A stretch of 64,000 bases of DNA, from the NCBI GenBank assembly GCA_021324885.1, contig JAJPIF010000025.1, forward strand, positions 296,713 through 360,712, read 5' to 3'. The notes below the pieces were generated by a model. The model had not been told where the DNA came from, did no database searches, and saw only the letters and a program-made list of their open reading frames with translations. Shown here one piece after another: positions 35,795-47,008 of this stretch; the first letter of the stretch is position 1; every line of letters begins with the position of its first letter. This DNA comes from Pseudomonadota bacterium. GTDB taxonomy: Bacteria > Desulfobacterota > Binatia > Binatales > Binataceae. The position numbers and the translations under genes were made by a program.

Positions 35795-36292
35795 TCACTT
35801 GTCCAGCGGATGCTTGAACTTGCGATCGGGATGGCGCACCGTCAGAACCGGGCAGGGGGCCTTGTGCACGACGCGATCCGCTACGCTGCCTAACAGGATG
35901 TGCGCCAGACCGGTGCGGCCATGAGTGCCGATTACGATCAGGTCCGCACCTTCCGCCTGCGCTGTGCCGATAATCTCCATAAAGGCGGCGCCTACGCGCA
36001 ACATGCCGCGCGCCTTCAAACCGCTTTCCCGCAGCCGATTCACCGTGCGATCCAGTTCACGTTGCGCGGCGAGGCGCTGTTCCTCCGCGATTCGCCCGAT
36101 GGTCTCCAGCGCGAGCGGATCGGGTGTAATGCCTGGTTCCAGCCCGAAGCTGACCGGAGCCAGAGCCTGAGCGACATGCAGCAGAATCAGCTCCGCTCCA
36201 AACTTGCGCGCGAGTTCCTCGGCATAGGTCAAAGCATGGCTGGAATCCTCGGAAAAATCGGTCGGGGCAAGAATTTTTGCTATGGTCGGCAT
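35795..36292 (-). CDS. Universal stress protein (UspA family)
   Basis: A 165-residue single-domain Usp. The N-terminus KILAPTDFSEDSSHAL and the ATP-binding pattern G-2x-G-9x-GS in IGTHGRTGLAHILLGSVADRV are both intact, so it should be an ATP-binding rather than UspA-like non-binding form. The open frame continues upstream, but the ATG at 36290-36292 gives the canonical start. It is divergent from hsp20 across 108 bases, and lon follows hsp20, so the three genes form a stress-related block that may share promoter control. Confidence 0.93.
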   Translation of the reverse strand: MPTIAKILAPTDFSEDSSHALTYAEELARKFGAELILLHVAQALAPVSFGLEPGITPDPLALETIGRIAEEQRLAAQRELDRTVNRLRESGLKARGMLRVGAAFMEIIGTAQAEGADLIVIGTHGRTGLAHILLGSVADRVVHKAPCPVLTVRHPDRKFKHPLDK

Positions 36293-36400
36293 CGTACCGG
36301 AAGATACGCCGCAGCGCCTGAATCGGCAAGTGCGCCGGCTGGCGATGCGGGGAAGAACTGGACGGAGCGGCGGCATATGTTCCACAATGGGTGAAATGAG

Positions 36401-36766
36401 GTGTTCGATGTGGCAAGGTCTTTTTCGTCCATAGTGGCCGATTTCGAACGCGACTTCGATGAACTTTTCGACCAGCTTCTCATCGGCCGATGGCGGGCGC
36501 CGGCGGCCGAGAGCGAGCTGGCGATGGTGCTGGAGCGTCAGGACGTTTACGAGGTGCGGGTGTGTACGGGCAACTTCAAACCGTCCGATCTCGAAGTGGT
36601 GGCGAGCGAAAAACGCCTGACAGTGAGGGCCAGACACGGACAAAATTCCTGGGAGCGAACGCTCGATTTTGCCGAGGCGGTCGATATCGAGAAGGTTAAT
36701 GCACGCTGGGCCGATCGAGTCCTGACTATTATCCTACCGAAAAAAGAGAAGCAGCCCTCAAAATAA
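36401..36766 (+). CDS. Hsp20/alpha-crystallin family small heat shock protein
   Basis: A 121-residue ATP-independent chaperone. The alpha-crystallin domain spans about residues 40-115, with the strands ELAMVLERQDVYEVRV, then SEKRLTVRARH and ADRVLTIILPKK. It is shorter than most Hsp20 proteins, with a reduced N-terminal arm and no clear IxI tail motif, so large oligomers may not form. The start is GTG with GAGG directly before it; a later in-frame GTG is possible. It is 39 bases upstream of the Lon-like gene on the same strand. Confidence 0.85.
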   Translation: MFDVARSFSSIVADFERDFDELFDQLLIGRWRAPAAESELAMVLERQDVYEVRVCTGNFKPSDLEVVASEKRLTVRARHGQNSWERTLDFAEAVDIEKVNARWADRVLTIILPKKEKQPSK

Positions 36767-36805
36767 CGCGACTAGCGGCTGCCAACCCAATGACAGGTAA
36801 AATCG

Positions 36806-39337
36806 ATGGCTCCACAAACCGAGGCTAACTCCGATTCCGCTCCTAACCTCCAGCCGGGCACGGATGCGCAAGAACTCAACGCCAGCGAACTCAGAGGTCT
36901 GCCGCCGCTTGGACCCGATGAACTGGAGGCGGCGGCTGCGTCGGGTTTCGACGAAGAACTGCTTGGACAGCAGCGGGTGCTTGACGCAATCCGGCTCGCG
37001 ATCGGGATCCAGGCGCCCGGCTACAACGTATTTGCGACCGGAGTGCGCGGCTCGGCGGAGCGCGAAGCCATTTTGCGATTGCTGCGCGAGAAGGCGGCGA
37101 CGATGCCGACGCCGGGCGATTGGGTTTACGTCAACAACTTTCAAAGTCCCGAAGCACCCATCGCCATCTATCTCAAACCGGGACAGGGCCGCGACTTACG
37201 CGACCGGATGAACGAACTGGTCAGTTACGTCAGGGAGCAACTGCCCAAGGCGTTTCGCCAGGAGGACTTCGACCAGGAACGCAACTCGTTGCGCGACAAG
37301 TACAACAAAATCGCCCAGGAGCTGTTCGGCCGACTGGAGCAGCGGGCCAGGGACAAGGGCTTTGCCATTAACGCCGCCCCCAACGGCCAGCTCATCTTTA
37401 TCCCGATGTTCAATGGCAAGGTGCCGGAATCGCCCGAGGAGCTGCAGCGTGAAATGGGCCAGCTTACCGATGAACAGCGCGCCGATTTGGCCAAACGTCA
37501 GGGTGAATTGCAGGAAGAATTTCTCAACGTGGTGCGCCGCCAGCAGGAAATCATGCAGGAACTGGTCAAGGATATTCGCGCGATCGAACGATCCTTTGCC
37601 GCCCGCGTCATTACTCCGGCCATCGAGGGACTGGAGCGGCGTTTCGACAATCCCGCCATCACTCGATATCTGCAGCAACTGGCCGAGCATATGCTGAGCC
37701 ATCTCGACCGCTTCCGAGAAGCACAGGAAGGACGCCTCGGTCCCGACAATCCGATGCCGATGATGATGCCCGATCACGGGACGCCTCAATTTCCCGAATA
37801 CCAGATCAACCTGCTGGTCGATAACGCCGATCGCAAGGGCGCTCCGGTGATCAACGAAACCGCGCCCACTTATCGCAACCTGTTCGGAACCATCGAGCGC
37901 TGGATCGATCCGATGGGCCGGGCGATGACGAATTTCACCCGCATCATCGCCGGCTCCTTCCAAAAAGCCCATCATGGCTTCCTGGTCATCGACCTGGAGG
38001 ACGCCATCGTCGAGCCGGGGGTGTGGAAAGCGCTCAAGCGCAGCCTCAAGACCGGCTACATGACGATCGAAACCTTCGAGCCCTACCAGTTTTTCTTCAG
38101 CAGCGGGCTGAAGCCCGAGCCGATCGAGATCCGCAACAAGGTGATCGTGCTGGGCACGCGCTATCTGTACAATCTGCTCTATTTCTACGACAGCGACTTC
38201 TCCGAGCTGTTCAAGATCAAGGCCGAGATCAGGCCGGTGATCGACGCCAAAGAGGACGCGGTACGCCATTATGCGGCGCGAATCGCCTGGCTCACGCGCC
38301 AGGAGAATCTGCCGCCGTTTGACGGTGCCGCGATGGCCCGGATCGTCGAATATGGCATGCGGATGGCCGGTGAGCGCGGTCGGGTCGTCACCTTGATGGA
38401 ACCGGTCGACGACCTGGCCCGCGAGGCCGCCTATTTCGCGGGCGGCGAGCAGGCCGGCGCGGTCACCGCCCAGCACGTCGAACGCGCGTTGAGAGAGCGC
38501 GTCCTGCGGCTTAACTACATCGAGGAGGAGCTGCGCAGGCTGATTGCGCAGCGCGTCATTATTGTCGACCTGAAGGGCTCCAGAGTCGGCCAAATCAACG
38601 GTCTGGCGGTCATTGACGTGGGCGGTTACGCCTTCGGTCGCCCCTCGCGGGTGACCGCGACGGTCGCTTTGGGGCAGGCCGGAATCATCAATATCGAACG
38701 CGAAGCGCGGCTGTCGGGGTCCACGCATGACAAAGGAATCATGATTCTGGCCGGATTCCTGCGCGATCGTTTCGGCCAGGAATTTCCCCTCGCCATGAGC
38801 GCCAGCATCTGCTTCGAACAGTCCTATTCCGGAATCGACGGCGATAGCGCCAGCTCGACCGAGCTGTATGCGCTGTTATCGGCGTTGAGCGGCGTCCCCA
38901 TCCGGCAGGATCTGGCGGTTACCGGATCGGTCGATCAACATGGCACGGTTCAGGCAATCGGCGGCGCGAACGAGAAAATCGAGAGCTTCTATCGCGTATG
39001 CAAGGTCGTGGGCCTAACGGGCAGCCAGGGCGTGCTGGTGCCGCGCTCCAACGTCAACAACCTGATGCTCGAGCCGGAAGTGGTCGATGCGGTCAGGCGG
39101 CGCGAATTTCATATTTATCCGATCGACAACATAGACATGGGCATCGAGCTGCTGACCGGGGTCAAAGCCGGGACGATCAAGGAACCGGGGACGATCAACT
39201 ATCTGGTCCATCAGCGGCTCAAGCGGATGGCGGAGCACAGCCGCGGTCCCGCGGGCGGCGAGGTCCGGGTCATTGCGGAAGCGGCACCGCCACCGCCACC
39301 TCCGGGCCCGCCCGAACCTCCAACTCCGCCGCGGTAA
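36806..39337 (+). CDS. Lon family ATP-dependent protease (AAA_32 type)
   Basis: An 843-residue Lon-related protease. The N-terminal region has LLGQQRVLDAIRLAIG and GYNVFATGVRGSAERE, in the place of Walker A but without the GK[ST] signature, as is usual in this AAA_32 subfamily. A long charged helical insert follows (about residues 150-340). The C-terminal proteolytic domain is intact: Ser681 in GDSASS and Lys724 in NEKIES, 43 residues apart as in classical Lon. The tail is proline-rich (APPPPPPGPPEPP). It follows hsp20, which fits disposal of damaged proteins under stress. Confidence 0.92.
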   Translation: MAPQTEANSDSAPNLQPGTDAQELNASELRGLPPLGPDELEAAAASGFDEELLGQQRVLDAIRLAIGIQAPGYNVFATGVRGSAEREAILRLLREKAATMPTPGDWVYVNNFQSPEAPIAIYLKPGQGRDLRDRMNELVSYVREQLPKAFRQEDFDQERNSLRDKYNKIAQELFGRLEQRARDKGFAINAAPNGQLIFIPMFNGKVPESPEELQREMGQLTDEQRADLAKRQGELQEEFLNVVRRQQEIMQELVKDIRAIERSFAARVITPAIEGLERRFDNPAITRYLQQLAEHMLSHLDRFREAQEGRLGPDNPMPMMMPDHGTPQFPEYQINLLVDNADRKGAPVINETAPTYRNLFGTIERWIDPMGRAMTNFTRIIAGSFQKAHHGFLVIDLEDAIVEPGVWKALKRSLKTGYMTIETFEPYQFFFSSGLKPEPIEIRNKVIVLGTRYLYNLLYFYDSDFSELFKIKAEIRPVIDAKEDAVRHYAARIAWLTRQENLPPFDGAAMARIVEYGMRMAGERGRVVTLMEPVDDLAREAAYFAGGEQAGAVTAQHVERALRERVLRLNYIEEELRRLIAQRVIIVDLKGSRVGQINGLAVIDVGGYAFGRPSRVTATVALGQAGIINIEREARLSGSTHDKGIMILAGFLRDRFGQEFPLAMSASICFEQSYSGIDGDSASSTELYALLSALSGVPIRQDLAVTGSVDQHGTVQAIGGANEKIESFYRVCKVVGLTGSQGVLVPRSNVNNLMLEPEVVDAVRRREFHIYPIDNIDMGIELLTGVKAGTIKEPGTINYLVHQRLKRMAEHSRGPAGGEVRVIAEAAPPPPPPGPPEPPTPPR

Positions 39338-39365
39338 CTTTTCTCAATCGCCGAATTGCGGCAGT

Positions 39366-39385
39366 CGGACAGGCGTGTCTGTCCG
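39366..39385. repeat. Perfect hairpin CGGACAG/CTGTCCG
   Basis: Seven-base arms around GCGTGT between the convergent Lon-like and argG genes. No T-tract follows on either strand, so it may be a short palindromic element rather than a terminator. Confidence 0.3.
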
Positions 39386-39489
39386 CCACCGACGCGCGGG
39401 ACTCGTTCTCTGGCTGCACCTGATTTAAATTCGAACGCAGCGCGAGTGGAAAATCCTCGCGCATCATGACGGGCGGCGACGCCGCCGCG

Positions 39490-40713
<1,224 letters not shown>

Positions 40714-40749
40714 TGGAAGCACGCTTTCGATAACTCGGAGCGCCGCGAA

Positions 40750-41697
40750 CTATTTGCGCGGCGCGGCGCGGTCGGTCCATCGCTCCAGCACCTCGGGTTT
40801 GAGCAGCCAGAGCATGATTGCTTTCTGCACGTGCAGGCGGTTCTCGGCCTCGTCAAGCACGACCGAGTTGGGGCCGTCGAGCACCTCATCGGTAATTTCC
40901 TCGCCCCGATGGGCGGGCAGGCAGTGCATCACCAGCGCATTGGGCTTGGCATGTTTGAGCAGCTCGCGATTGACCTGGAAAGCCCTGAAATCGCGCCGCC
41001 GCCGCGCCGCCTCGCGCTCCTGACCCATCGAGGTCCAGGTGTCGGTGTAAACCGCGTCGGCGCCGCTCACCGCTTCTTTCGGATCATTGGTGATCAGGAC
41101 CCCGGCCCGCTTGACGCGCGGGGCGAAGCTCTTGTCCGGCTCGTAGCCGGCGGGACATCCAAGGCGCAACTCCAGCCCGAACAGGTCGGCGGCTTCGATC
41201 CAGCTATGGGCCAGGTTGAAACCGTCGCCTACGAACGCGACGCGCAGACGGTCCAAATCGCCGCGATGTTCCTTCAGCGTAAGCAGGTCGGCCATGAGTT
41301 GGCACGGATGGAGCAGGTCGGTCAGGCCGTTGATTACCGGAACGCTGGCCTCGCGCGCCAGTTCGAGGCAGGTCTCGTGCGCGAAGGTGCGGATCATAAT
41401 CAGGTCGACCCAGCGGGACAGATTGCGGGCGACATCCTTGATCGATTCCCGTTCGCCAATCCCGACTTCGGTTGGACCCAGGTACATTGCATGACCGCCC
41501 AGTTGCGCCATTCCGGCCTCGAAAGTGATGCGCGTGCGCAGCGAAGGCTTCTGAAAAAGCATCGCCAGCGTTCTGCCGCGCAGATAGGGATGCTCGAGTT
41601 GGTTTTTGACGTCGCTCTTCAGCCAGCTTGCGAGATTGAGCAGCGCATGCCCTTCTGCGATCGAAATCGATGAGAGATCGACAAAGTCTCGTTTCAT
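40750..41697 (-). CDS. argF: Ornithine carbamoyltransferase
   Basis: A 315-residue enzyme that makes citrulline from ornithine and carbamoyl phosphate. The carbamoyl-phosphate loop reads SLRTR in place of the usual STRTR, followed by ITFEAGMAQLGGHAMYLGP. The HPCQ motif appears in LLHPCQLMADLLT, and the ornithine-side HCLPAHRGEEI motif is complete. Length is normal. It lies 42 bases downstream of argD and 36 upstream of argG in the arginine operon. Confidence 0.96.
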   Translation of the reverse strand: MKRDFVDLSSISIAEGHALLNLASWLKSDVKNQLEHPYLRGRTLAMLFQKPSLRTRITFEAGMAQLGGHAMYLGPTEVGIGERESIKDVARNLSRWVDLIMIRTFAHETCLELAREASVPVINGLTDLLHPCQLMADLLTLKEHRGDLDRLRVAFVGDGFNLAHSWIEAADLFGLELRLGCPAGYEPDKSFAPRVKRAGVLITNDPKEAVSGADAVYTDTWTSMGQEREAARRRRDFRAFQVNRELLKHAKPNALVMHCLPAHRGEEITDEVLDGPNSVVLDEAENRLHVQKAIMLWLLKPEVLERWTDRAAPRK

Positions 41698-41739
41698 GTT
41701 GGAGGAGCAGTCAGTCCATATTATAGCGGCAGCGCGCGT

Positions 41740-42924
41740 TCAGTCGGAAAGCGCGCGGCGGATGATGGTGATCCCTTCCTGCGCCTGCTCCAAAGTCAGA
41801 TTAAGCGGCGGCAGCAGACGCAGGACATTGCCGGCGGTCGCGTTGAGGATCAGGCGCTGTTTGAGGCAGGCATCGACTATCGGGCGCGCTTCGCCCTTCA
41901 TCACCACCCCGATAATCATGCCGCGGCCTCTGACCTCGACGATCTGATCGGACTGCTCCGCAATCGTGCGCAGCTCCTGCATCAGGTAATTGCCGATGGC
42001 CGTGGCGTTCGCGAGCAGGCGGTCTTTTTCGATCGTATCCAGCACCGCGAGCGCGGCCGCGCAGGCCACCGGATTGCCGCCGAACGTGGTGCCATGGGTG
42101 CCGGGAGTCAGAGTGGCGGCGACCTCGGGCCGCGCCAGCATCGCGCCGATCGGCAATCCGCCGCCCAGCGCCTTGGCCAGCGTCATCACGTCGGGCACGA
42201 CGCCGAAATGCTCATGGGCGAACAGCTTGCCGGTGCGTCCCATTCCGACCTGCACTTCGTCGAACATCAGCAGCAGATTGTTGCGGTCGCAGATTTTACG
42301 CAGGCGCGCCAGGTACTCGGGTGTCTTCGGCACCACAACGCCGCCCTCGCCCTGGATCGGTTCAACGAGGACCGCGGCAGTTTTGGGCGTTACCGCCGCC
42401 TCGACCGCCTCGACGTCGTCGAAGTTGACCAATGTGATCCCCGGCAGCATCGGCTCGAATCCGTGATGGTACTTTTCCTGGCCGGTGGCGCTGAGCGTGG
42501 CCATCGTGCGGCCATGAAAGGAGTTGTGCATCGCGATGATTTCGAAGCGCCCGCCGTTTTCCGCGCCCCAATGCCGGGCCAGCTTGATCGCGGCCTCGTT
42601 GACTTCGGCGCCGGAGTTGGCGAAGAAAACTTTCGCACCGTGAAAAAGGCCTGACAAACGCTGCGCCAGCCGCGCCATCGGCTCGGTGTGGAACACGTTG
42701 GAGACATGAATCAGCTTTTCCGCCTGCGACCTGATCGCGTTTACCACCGCTGGATGACCATGGCCGAGGCTGGTCACGGCGAGTCCGCAAAAAAAGTCCA
42801 GGTAACGATTCCCGTCGGCGTCAATCAGATAGGGACCGCGTCCTTCCACAAAGGCCAGCGGCAGACAGCCGTATACGTTGACCAGGTGTTGATGCGTCAG
42901 TTCGACGATTTCGGCGTTAGTCAT
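41740..42924 (-). CDS. argD: Acetylornithine aminotransferase
   Basis: A 394-residue class III PLP aminotransferase that converts N-acetylglutamate semialdehyde to N-acetylornithine. Evidence includes FCGLAVTSLGHGHPAV, FFANSGAEVNEAAIKLAR, FDEVQVGMGRTG and the PLP lysine in TLAKALGGGLPIGAM. The upstream frame extends to 42996, but the family N-terminus begins at the ATG at 42922-42924 (TNAEIVELT). It follows argB after a 168-base gap, the longest in this operon, which contains purine/pyrimidine-rich inverted segments. Its place in the arg cluster supports ArgD over GABA or ornithine aminotransferase. Confidence 0.95.
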   Translation of the reverse strand: MTNAEIVELTHQHLVNVYGCLPLAFVEGRGPYLIDADGNRYLDFFCGLAVTSLGHGHPAVVNAIRSQAEKLIHVSNVFHTEPMARLAQRLSGLFHGAKVFFANSGAEVNEAAIKLARHWGAENGGRFEIIAMHNSFHGRTMATLSATGQEKYHHGFEPMLPGITLVNFDDVEAVEAAVTPKTAAVLVEPIQGEGGVVVPKTPEYLARLRKICDRNNLLLMFDEVQVGMGRTGKLFAHEHFGVVPDVMTLAKALGGGLPIGAMLARPEVAATLTPGTHGTTFGGNPVACAAALAVLDTIEKDRLLANATAIGNYLMQELRTIAEQSDQIVEVRGRGMIIGVVMKGEARPIVDACLKQRLILNATAGNVLRLLPPLNLTLEQAQEGITIIRRALSD

Positions 42925-43092
42925 TATGTCTCCCGCGTGCCTTGTGGCTGCAGTGAAGGGTGTGTCGATGGCCCGGGCGCGCCACCTCCCGCTCAACTTC
43001 TCCCAGGATCAGAAGAAAGAACAGAAGTACCTTCCCAAAAATCGAGTATTCGATGGATAACTGCCCTGTCTTTTCTCACTTCTCTTTTCTCG

Positions 43093-44025
43093 CTACTTGC
43101 CGGAACGGCCGCGCCGCGCTGGACGTTTCAGTTCCCGTACGCTGCCCGGACCCTGTACCACTTCGGTGCCGATTCCCGAGCGGGTGAAGGTTTCGAGCAG
43201 CAGGGAATGCGGCACGCGGCCGTCGATGATATGGGTTTTCGCCACGCCTTCATCAAGCGCGTCGATACAGCATTCCGTTTTGGGGATCATTCCCTCCGAA
43301 ATCGTGCCGCGTTCGATCATCCTGCGCGCGCGGGCGACGTCAAGGGTGGACACCAATTTCCCGCTTTGGTCGCGAATTCCGGAAACGTCGGTCATTAAAA
43401 TCAGCTTCTCGGCTTTGACCGCCGCCGCGATTTTGCCGGCTGCGAGATCGGCGTTGATATTGTAGGTCTGGCCCTCGTGATCGTAGCCCACCGGCGCGAT
43501 TACCGGGATATAGGTGGCTTCATCGAGGGCCTTGAGTATGCCGGGATTGATTTGCACCACTTCGCCGACCAGCCCGATATCGACCTCGCTGGGCCGCCCT
43601 TCGCTGTCCGGCATCACCATCCGCATCTTGCGCGAGAGCATCAGACCGCCGTCCTTGCCGGACAAACCCACCGCGCGGCCGCCGTGGCGCGCGATCAGCA
43701 TCACGATTTCCTTGTTGATCCGCTGCAGCGCCATCTCGACCAGTTCCATCGTGGCTTCGTCGGTCACGCGCATCCCGCGCACGAAAGTGGATTTCAGCCC
43801 GACCCGTTCGATCAGTTCGGAGATTTGCGGGCCGCCGCCGTGAACGACCACCGGATTGATGCCCACCAGATCCATCAGCACGACGTCCTGGGCAAAGCTC
43901 TGCTTGAGTTCCTCGGACAGCATCGCGTGGCCGCCGTACTTGATGACGAAGGTCTTCCCGCGAAAACGCTGGATGAAGGGCAGCGCCTCGACCAGGATCT
44001 GCGCTCTTTGAATGAGTTGTTCCAC
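43093..44025 (-). CDS. argB: Acetylglutamate kinase
   Basis: A 310-residue amino-acid kinase that phosphorylates N-acetylglutamate, often the arginine-inhibited step. VIKYGGHAM, VVHGGGPQI and the C-terminal TDVSGIRDQSGKLVSTL and GGRVPHSLLLE-type blocks are present (here DGRVPHSLLLE). The N-terminal helix EQLIQRAQILVEALPFIQRF is the hexamer-forming kind linked to arginine feedback. The longer frame begins at 44094, but the GTG at 44023-44025 preceded by AGGTAGG matches the family start. It follows hslU by about 80 bases. The tail is arginine-rich (KRPARRGRSGK). Confidence 0.95.
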   Translation of the reverse strand: MEQLIQRAQILVEALPFIQRFRGKTFVIKYGGHAMLSEELKQSFAQDVVLMDLVGINPVVVHGGGPQISELIERVGLKSTFVRGMRVTDEATMELVEMALQRINKEIVMLIARHGGRAVGLSGKDGGLMLSRKMRMVMPDSEGRPSEVDIGLVGEVVQINPGILKALDEATYIPVIAPVGYDHEGQTYNINADLAAGKIAAAVKAEKLILMTDVSGIRDQSGKLVSTLDVARARRMIERGTISEGMIPKTECCIDALDEGVAKTHIIDGRVPHSLLLETFTRSGIGTEVVQGPGSVRELKRPARRGRSGK

Positions 44026-44105
44026 CTGCCTACCTGCCGATTTTCGAGATCGACGCCTGAATATAGCAACACAGGCTGCCAGCCTGTAGCACAATCGCGT
44101 GAATT

Positions 44106-45485
44106 CTACAGGATATAGCGCGACAAGTCTTCGTCCTTGACGATCGAATCCAGCCGCTCATGAACATAGGCGGCGTCGATCGATACATGCCGATTGGTCA
44201 ACTCCGGCGCGGTGAACGACAGTTCGTCCAGCACCCGTTCCAACACCGTATGGAGTCGGCGCGCGCCGATGTTTTCCGAGCGCGCGTTGACGCTGGCGGC
44301 GATCTCGGCCAGCGCGATGATCGCATCATCGCTGAATCGCAGGTCGACCTGCTCGGTCTTGAGCAGCGCAATGTATTGCTTGATCAGCGCGTTTTCGGGC
44401 TCGGTCAGGATCCGCACGAAATCATCGCGGGTCAGCGCCTTGAGTTCCACGCGGATCGGAAAGCGGCCTTGGAACTCGGGAATGAGGTCCGAGGGTTTGG
44501 AGATATGAAAAGCGCCGGAGGCGACGAACAGGATATGGTCGGTGCGCACCGAGCCATACTTGGTATTGACGGTTGTGCCTTCGACGATCGGCAGCAAATC
44601 GCGCTGGACGCCCTCGCGCGAGACGTCGGGGCCGCCGCGTCCGGCCTCGCGGCCGGCGATTTTGTCGATCTCGTCGATAAATACGATCCCCGACTGTTCG
44701 GCGCGCGCGATTGCTTCATGCGCCACCTGGTCCATGTCAACCAGGCGCGCCGCCTCTTCCTGGGTGAGGATTTCCATCGCCTCGGGAATTTTGACGGTCC
44801 GCCGCTTGGTTTTCTTGGGCATGATCTGGCTGAACAGATCCTTCATGTTGACGCCCATCTCTTCCATTCCCTGGGGCGTGAACACTTCGACCATCGGCGT
44901 GGCCTGCGCCGTCACTTCCAGTTCGACCTCGCGGTCATCAAGATGGCCGGCGCGCAGGAGCTTGCGCAGCTTCTCGCGGGTATCGCGATGGGAGTCGTCG
45001 GCGCTGGAGACCTGGAGATTGCCCTCGGCGGTGATTCCAACCGGGCGGCGGGCCTTGGCTGGCGGCGGAAACAGGATATCGAGCAGGCGCTCCTCGGCCG
45101 ATTCGCGCGCCTTGAGGGCGACGCGCTGGCGCTCTTCCTCGCGTACCATCTTGACCGTCACTTCGACCAGATCGCGGATGATCGACTCCACATCGCGCCC
45201 GACATATCCAACCTCGGTGTACTTGGAAGCCTCGACCTTGAGGAACGGGGCCTGGGCCAGGCGGGCGAGGCGGCGCGAGATTTCGGTTTTGCCGACGCCG
45301 GTGGGTCCGATCATGAGGATGTTCTTGGGGGCGATTTCGTCGCGCAGTTCGGGCGGGACGTTCTGACGTCGCCAGCGGTTGCGCAAGGCGATCGCCACCG
45401 CGCGTTTGGCCTCGTTCTGGCCGACGATATAGCGATCGAGTTCGGAAACGATTTCACGCGGCGTCATTACCTGCGCGGATGCCAT
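44106..45485 (-). CDS. hslU: ATP-dependent protease ATPase subunit HslU
   Basis: The AAA+ unfoldase that feeds substrates to HslV. The 459-residue protein has [23 protein letters not shown] at the N-terminus, Walker [10 protein letters not shown], the pore-loop region [14 protein letters not shown], Walker [13 protein letters not shown] and the C-terminal tail LSRYIL that docks into HslV. The I-domain lies between about residues 110 and 240. It is 17 bases downstream of hslV on the same strand. Confidence 0.97.
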   Translation of the reverse strand: MASAQVMTPREIVSELDRYIVGQNEAKRAVAIALRNRWRRQNVPPELRDEIAPKNILMIGPTGVGKTEISRRLARLAQAPFLKVEASKYTEVGYVGRDVESIIRDLVEVTVKMVREEERQRVALKARESAEERLLDILFPPPAKARRPVGITAEGNLQVSSADDSHRDTREKLRKLLRAGHLDDREVELEVTAQATPMVEVFTPQGMEEMGVNMKDLFSQIMPKKTKRRTVKIPEAMEILTQEEAARLVDMDQVAHEAIARAEQSGIVFIDEIDKIAGREAGRGGPDVSREGVQRDLLPIVEGTTVNTKYGSVRTDHILFVASGAFHISKPSDLIPEFQGRFPIRVELKALTRDDFVRILTEPENALIKQYIALLKTEQVDLRFSDDAIIALAEIAASVNARSENIGARRLHTVLERVLDELSFTAPELTNRHVSIDAAYVHERLDSIVKDEDLSRYIL

Positions 45486-45502
45486 GACTGACTACTCCCG
45501 GC

Positions 45503-46063
45503 TTACAGCTCTTCAAAAACGAATTGATCGTTGGTGTAAACGCAAATTTCCGCGGCCGTCTGCATCGCCGCCTCCGCGATCCGGCGCGCGCTCAGGCCAG
45601 GCGCGTTGCGCAGCAGGGCGCGCGCCGCAGCCAGCGCGTAATTGCCGCCCGAGCCGATCGCAAGGACCCCATCGTCGGGTTCGATTACATCGCCGGAGCC
45701 CGAAATCAGGAGCGAATTTTCCTGGTCCGCCACCACCAGCATCGCCTCCAGCCGGCGCAGCATCCGATCCGTGCGCCAATCCTTGGCCAGTTCGACGGCG
45801 GCACGCCGCAGACTGCCATTGAATTCCTGAAGCTTGGCCTCGAACTTGTCAAATAGCGTCAGGGCGTCGGCGGTGGAACCGGCAAATCCCGACAGCACGC
45901 GATCATTATATAACCGGCGGACCTTGCGGGCTCCGCGCTTGAGCACCGTTTGTCCGAGGCTGACCTGTCCGTCACCCGCCATCACCACCGCGCCGCCATG
46001 GCGGACGGTCAGGATGGTCGTGCTGATTATCCTGTTCTCCTGTTCAGGCGCGTGGATGGGCAC
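45503..46063 (-). CDS. hslV: ATP-dependent protease peptidase subunit HslV
   Basis: The proteasome-like peptidase of the HslUV complex. The mature N-terminus should be [10 protein letters not shown], with [11 protein letters not shown], then the [20 protein letters not shown] block. In this frame the catalytic threonine is residue 15, behind a [14 protein letters not shown] propeptide, longer than the usual one to five residues. The start is GTG with GAGG upstream, and the first 20 bases overlap xerC. A non-canonical start nearer the threonine, after the internal GGAG, cannot be excluded. hslU follows by 17 bases. Confidence 0.95.
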   Translation of the reverse strand: MPIHAPEQENRIISTTILTVRHGGAVVMAGDGQVSLGQTVLKRGARKVRRLYNDRVLSGFAGSTADALTLFDKFEAKLQEFNGSLRRAAVELAKDWRTDRMLRRLEAMLVVADQENSLLISGSGDVIEPDDGVLAIGSGGNYALAAARALLRNAPGLSARRIAEAAMQTAAEICVYTNDQFVFEEL

Positions 46064-46943
46064 GGGAATAAACCTCTTTGAGCCGTTTAACGCTGACGTG
46101 CGTGTAACGTTGCGTCGTGGTCAGACTGGCGTGACCGAGCATCTCCTGGATCGACCTCAGATCGGCGCCATGGTCCAGCAGATGCGTGGCAAATGAATGG
46201 CGCAAGCCGTGCGGCGTGATTCGGTTGGCGATCCCGGAGCGCGCCAGCAGGCGGGCGACGATCGACTCAACGCTGCGAGTGCTGATCCGGCGGCCCCGCA
46301 GATTGGTGAAGATCGGCCCGCCATCCCCGCCGTTGGGCATGTTTTTTCGCCACTCCTGCAGCGCTTGGATCGCGGGTTCGCCAATCGGAACAATGCGCTC
46401 CTTGTTGCCCTTGCCGTGGCGCACCCGCAGCAGCCCCATTTCGAGGTCCAGGTCGCTCCAATCAAGGGCCACCAGTTCGCTGACGCGCAGGCCCGAGGAG
46501 TAGAGCGTCTCGGCCATGGCGCGGTCGCGGTAACCGGCGCGATCGCCTTCCTGCGGCGCATCGCCAATCAGGTCAGCGACTTCTTTTTCGGCCAGGATCG
46601 ACGGCAGATGCTTCTCGCGCCGGGGCGACCGCAGGCCGCGGGCGGGATTGGGCGCGCCGGTGCTGACCTCGCGATTGCGCAAAAACGACTTGATCGCGGC
46701 CAGATGGCGCTGGGCGGTCGCCCGGCTGGCGCGCTTCATCAGGTGGGCGAGGTAAGAGCGGATATGATCAGGGTCGATCGCGTCCACGGACACCTCGGTG
46801 CCTTGCGGGTTGACGGCCGCCCCGCGCTCGATGAGAAAGGCGCGAAAGCTTAGCAAATCCCGCCGATAAGCTTTTGACGTGTTGACCGACGCGCGCAATA
46901 TCTTACTCAAACTGCCAATGAACGCTTCGATTTCCTTCAGCAT
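46044..46943 (-). CDS. xerC: Tyrosine recombinase XerC
   Basis: A 299-residue site-specific recombinase that resolves chromosome dimers at dif with XerD. The N-terminal SAM-like DNA-binding domain is [21 protein letters not shown]. Catalytic residues are visible: Arg in [12 protein letters not shown], Lys in RHGKGNKER, His-Leu-Arg in [11 protein letters not shown], His in [10 protein letters not shown] and the nucleophile Tyr in RYTHV. The longer frame starts at 47003, but the ATG at 46941-46943 fits the family. It heads the operon with hslVU and the arg genes. Its linkage to hslV identifies the gene as xerC rather than an integrase. Confidence 0.95.
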   Translation of the reverse strand: MLKEIEAFIGSLSKILRASVNTSKAYRRDLLSFRAFLIERGAAVNPQGTEVSVDAIDPDHIRSYLAHLMKRASRATAQRHLAAIKSFLRNREVSTGAPNPARGLRSPRREKHLPSILAEKEVADLIGDAPQEGDRAGYRDRAMAETLYSSGLRVSELVALDWSDLDLEMGLLRVRHGKGNKERIVPIGEPAIQALQEWRKNMPNGGDGGPIFTNLRGRRISTRSVESIVARLLARSGIANRITPHGLRHSFATHLLDHGADLRSIQEMLGHASLTTTQRYTHVSVKRLKEVYSRAHPRA

Positions 46944-47008
46944 CTCGCCCCCGCCGCTCCCGAAGGTTATGCTATCAAGGGTACCAGGGCGGCAAAAGCG
47001 CAAGGGTT

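Noticed and set aside
37196-38728. 510-codon reverse frame inside the Lon-like gene
   Set aside because: The plus-strand Lon-like protein has its catalytic dyad and family blocks, so the reverse frame is a shadow.
39472-39486. GGCGGC/GCCGCC hairpin just past argG
   Set aside because: The stem is only six pairs and no T-tract follows on the reverse strand, so a terminator call is not supported.
44160-45491. 443-codon plus-strand frame opposite hslU
   Set aside because: HslU is complete on the reverse strand; this frame shows no domain.
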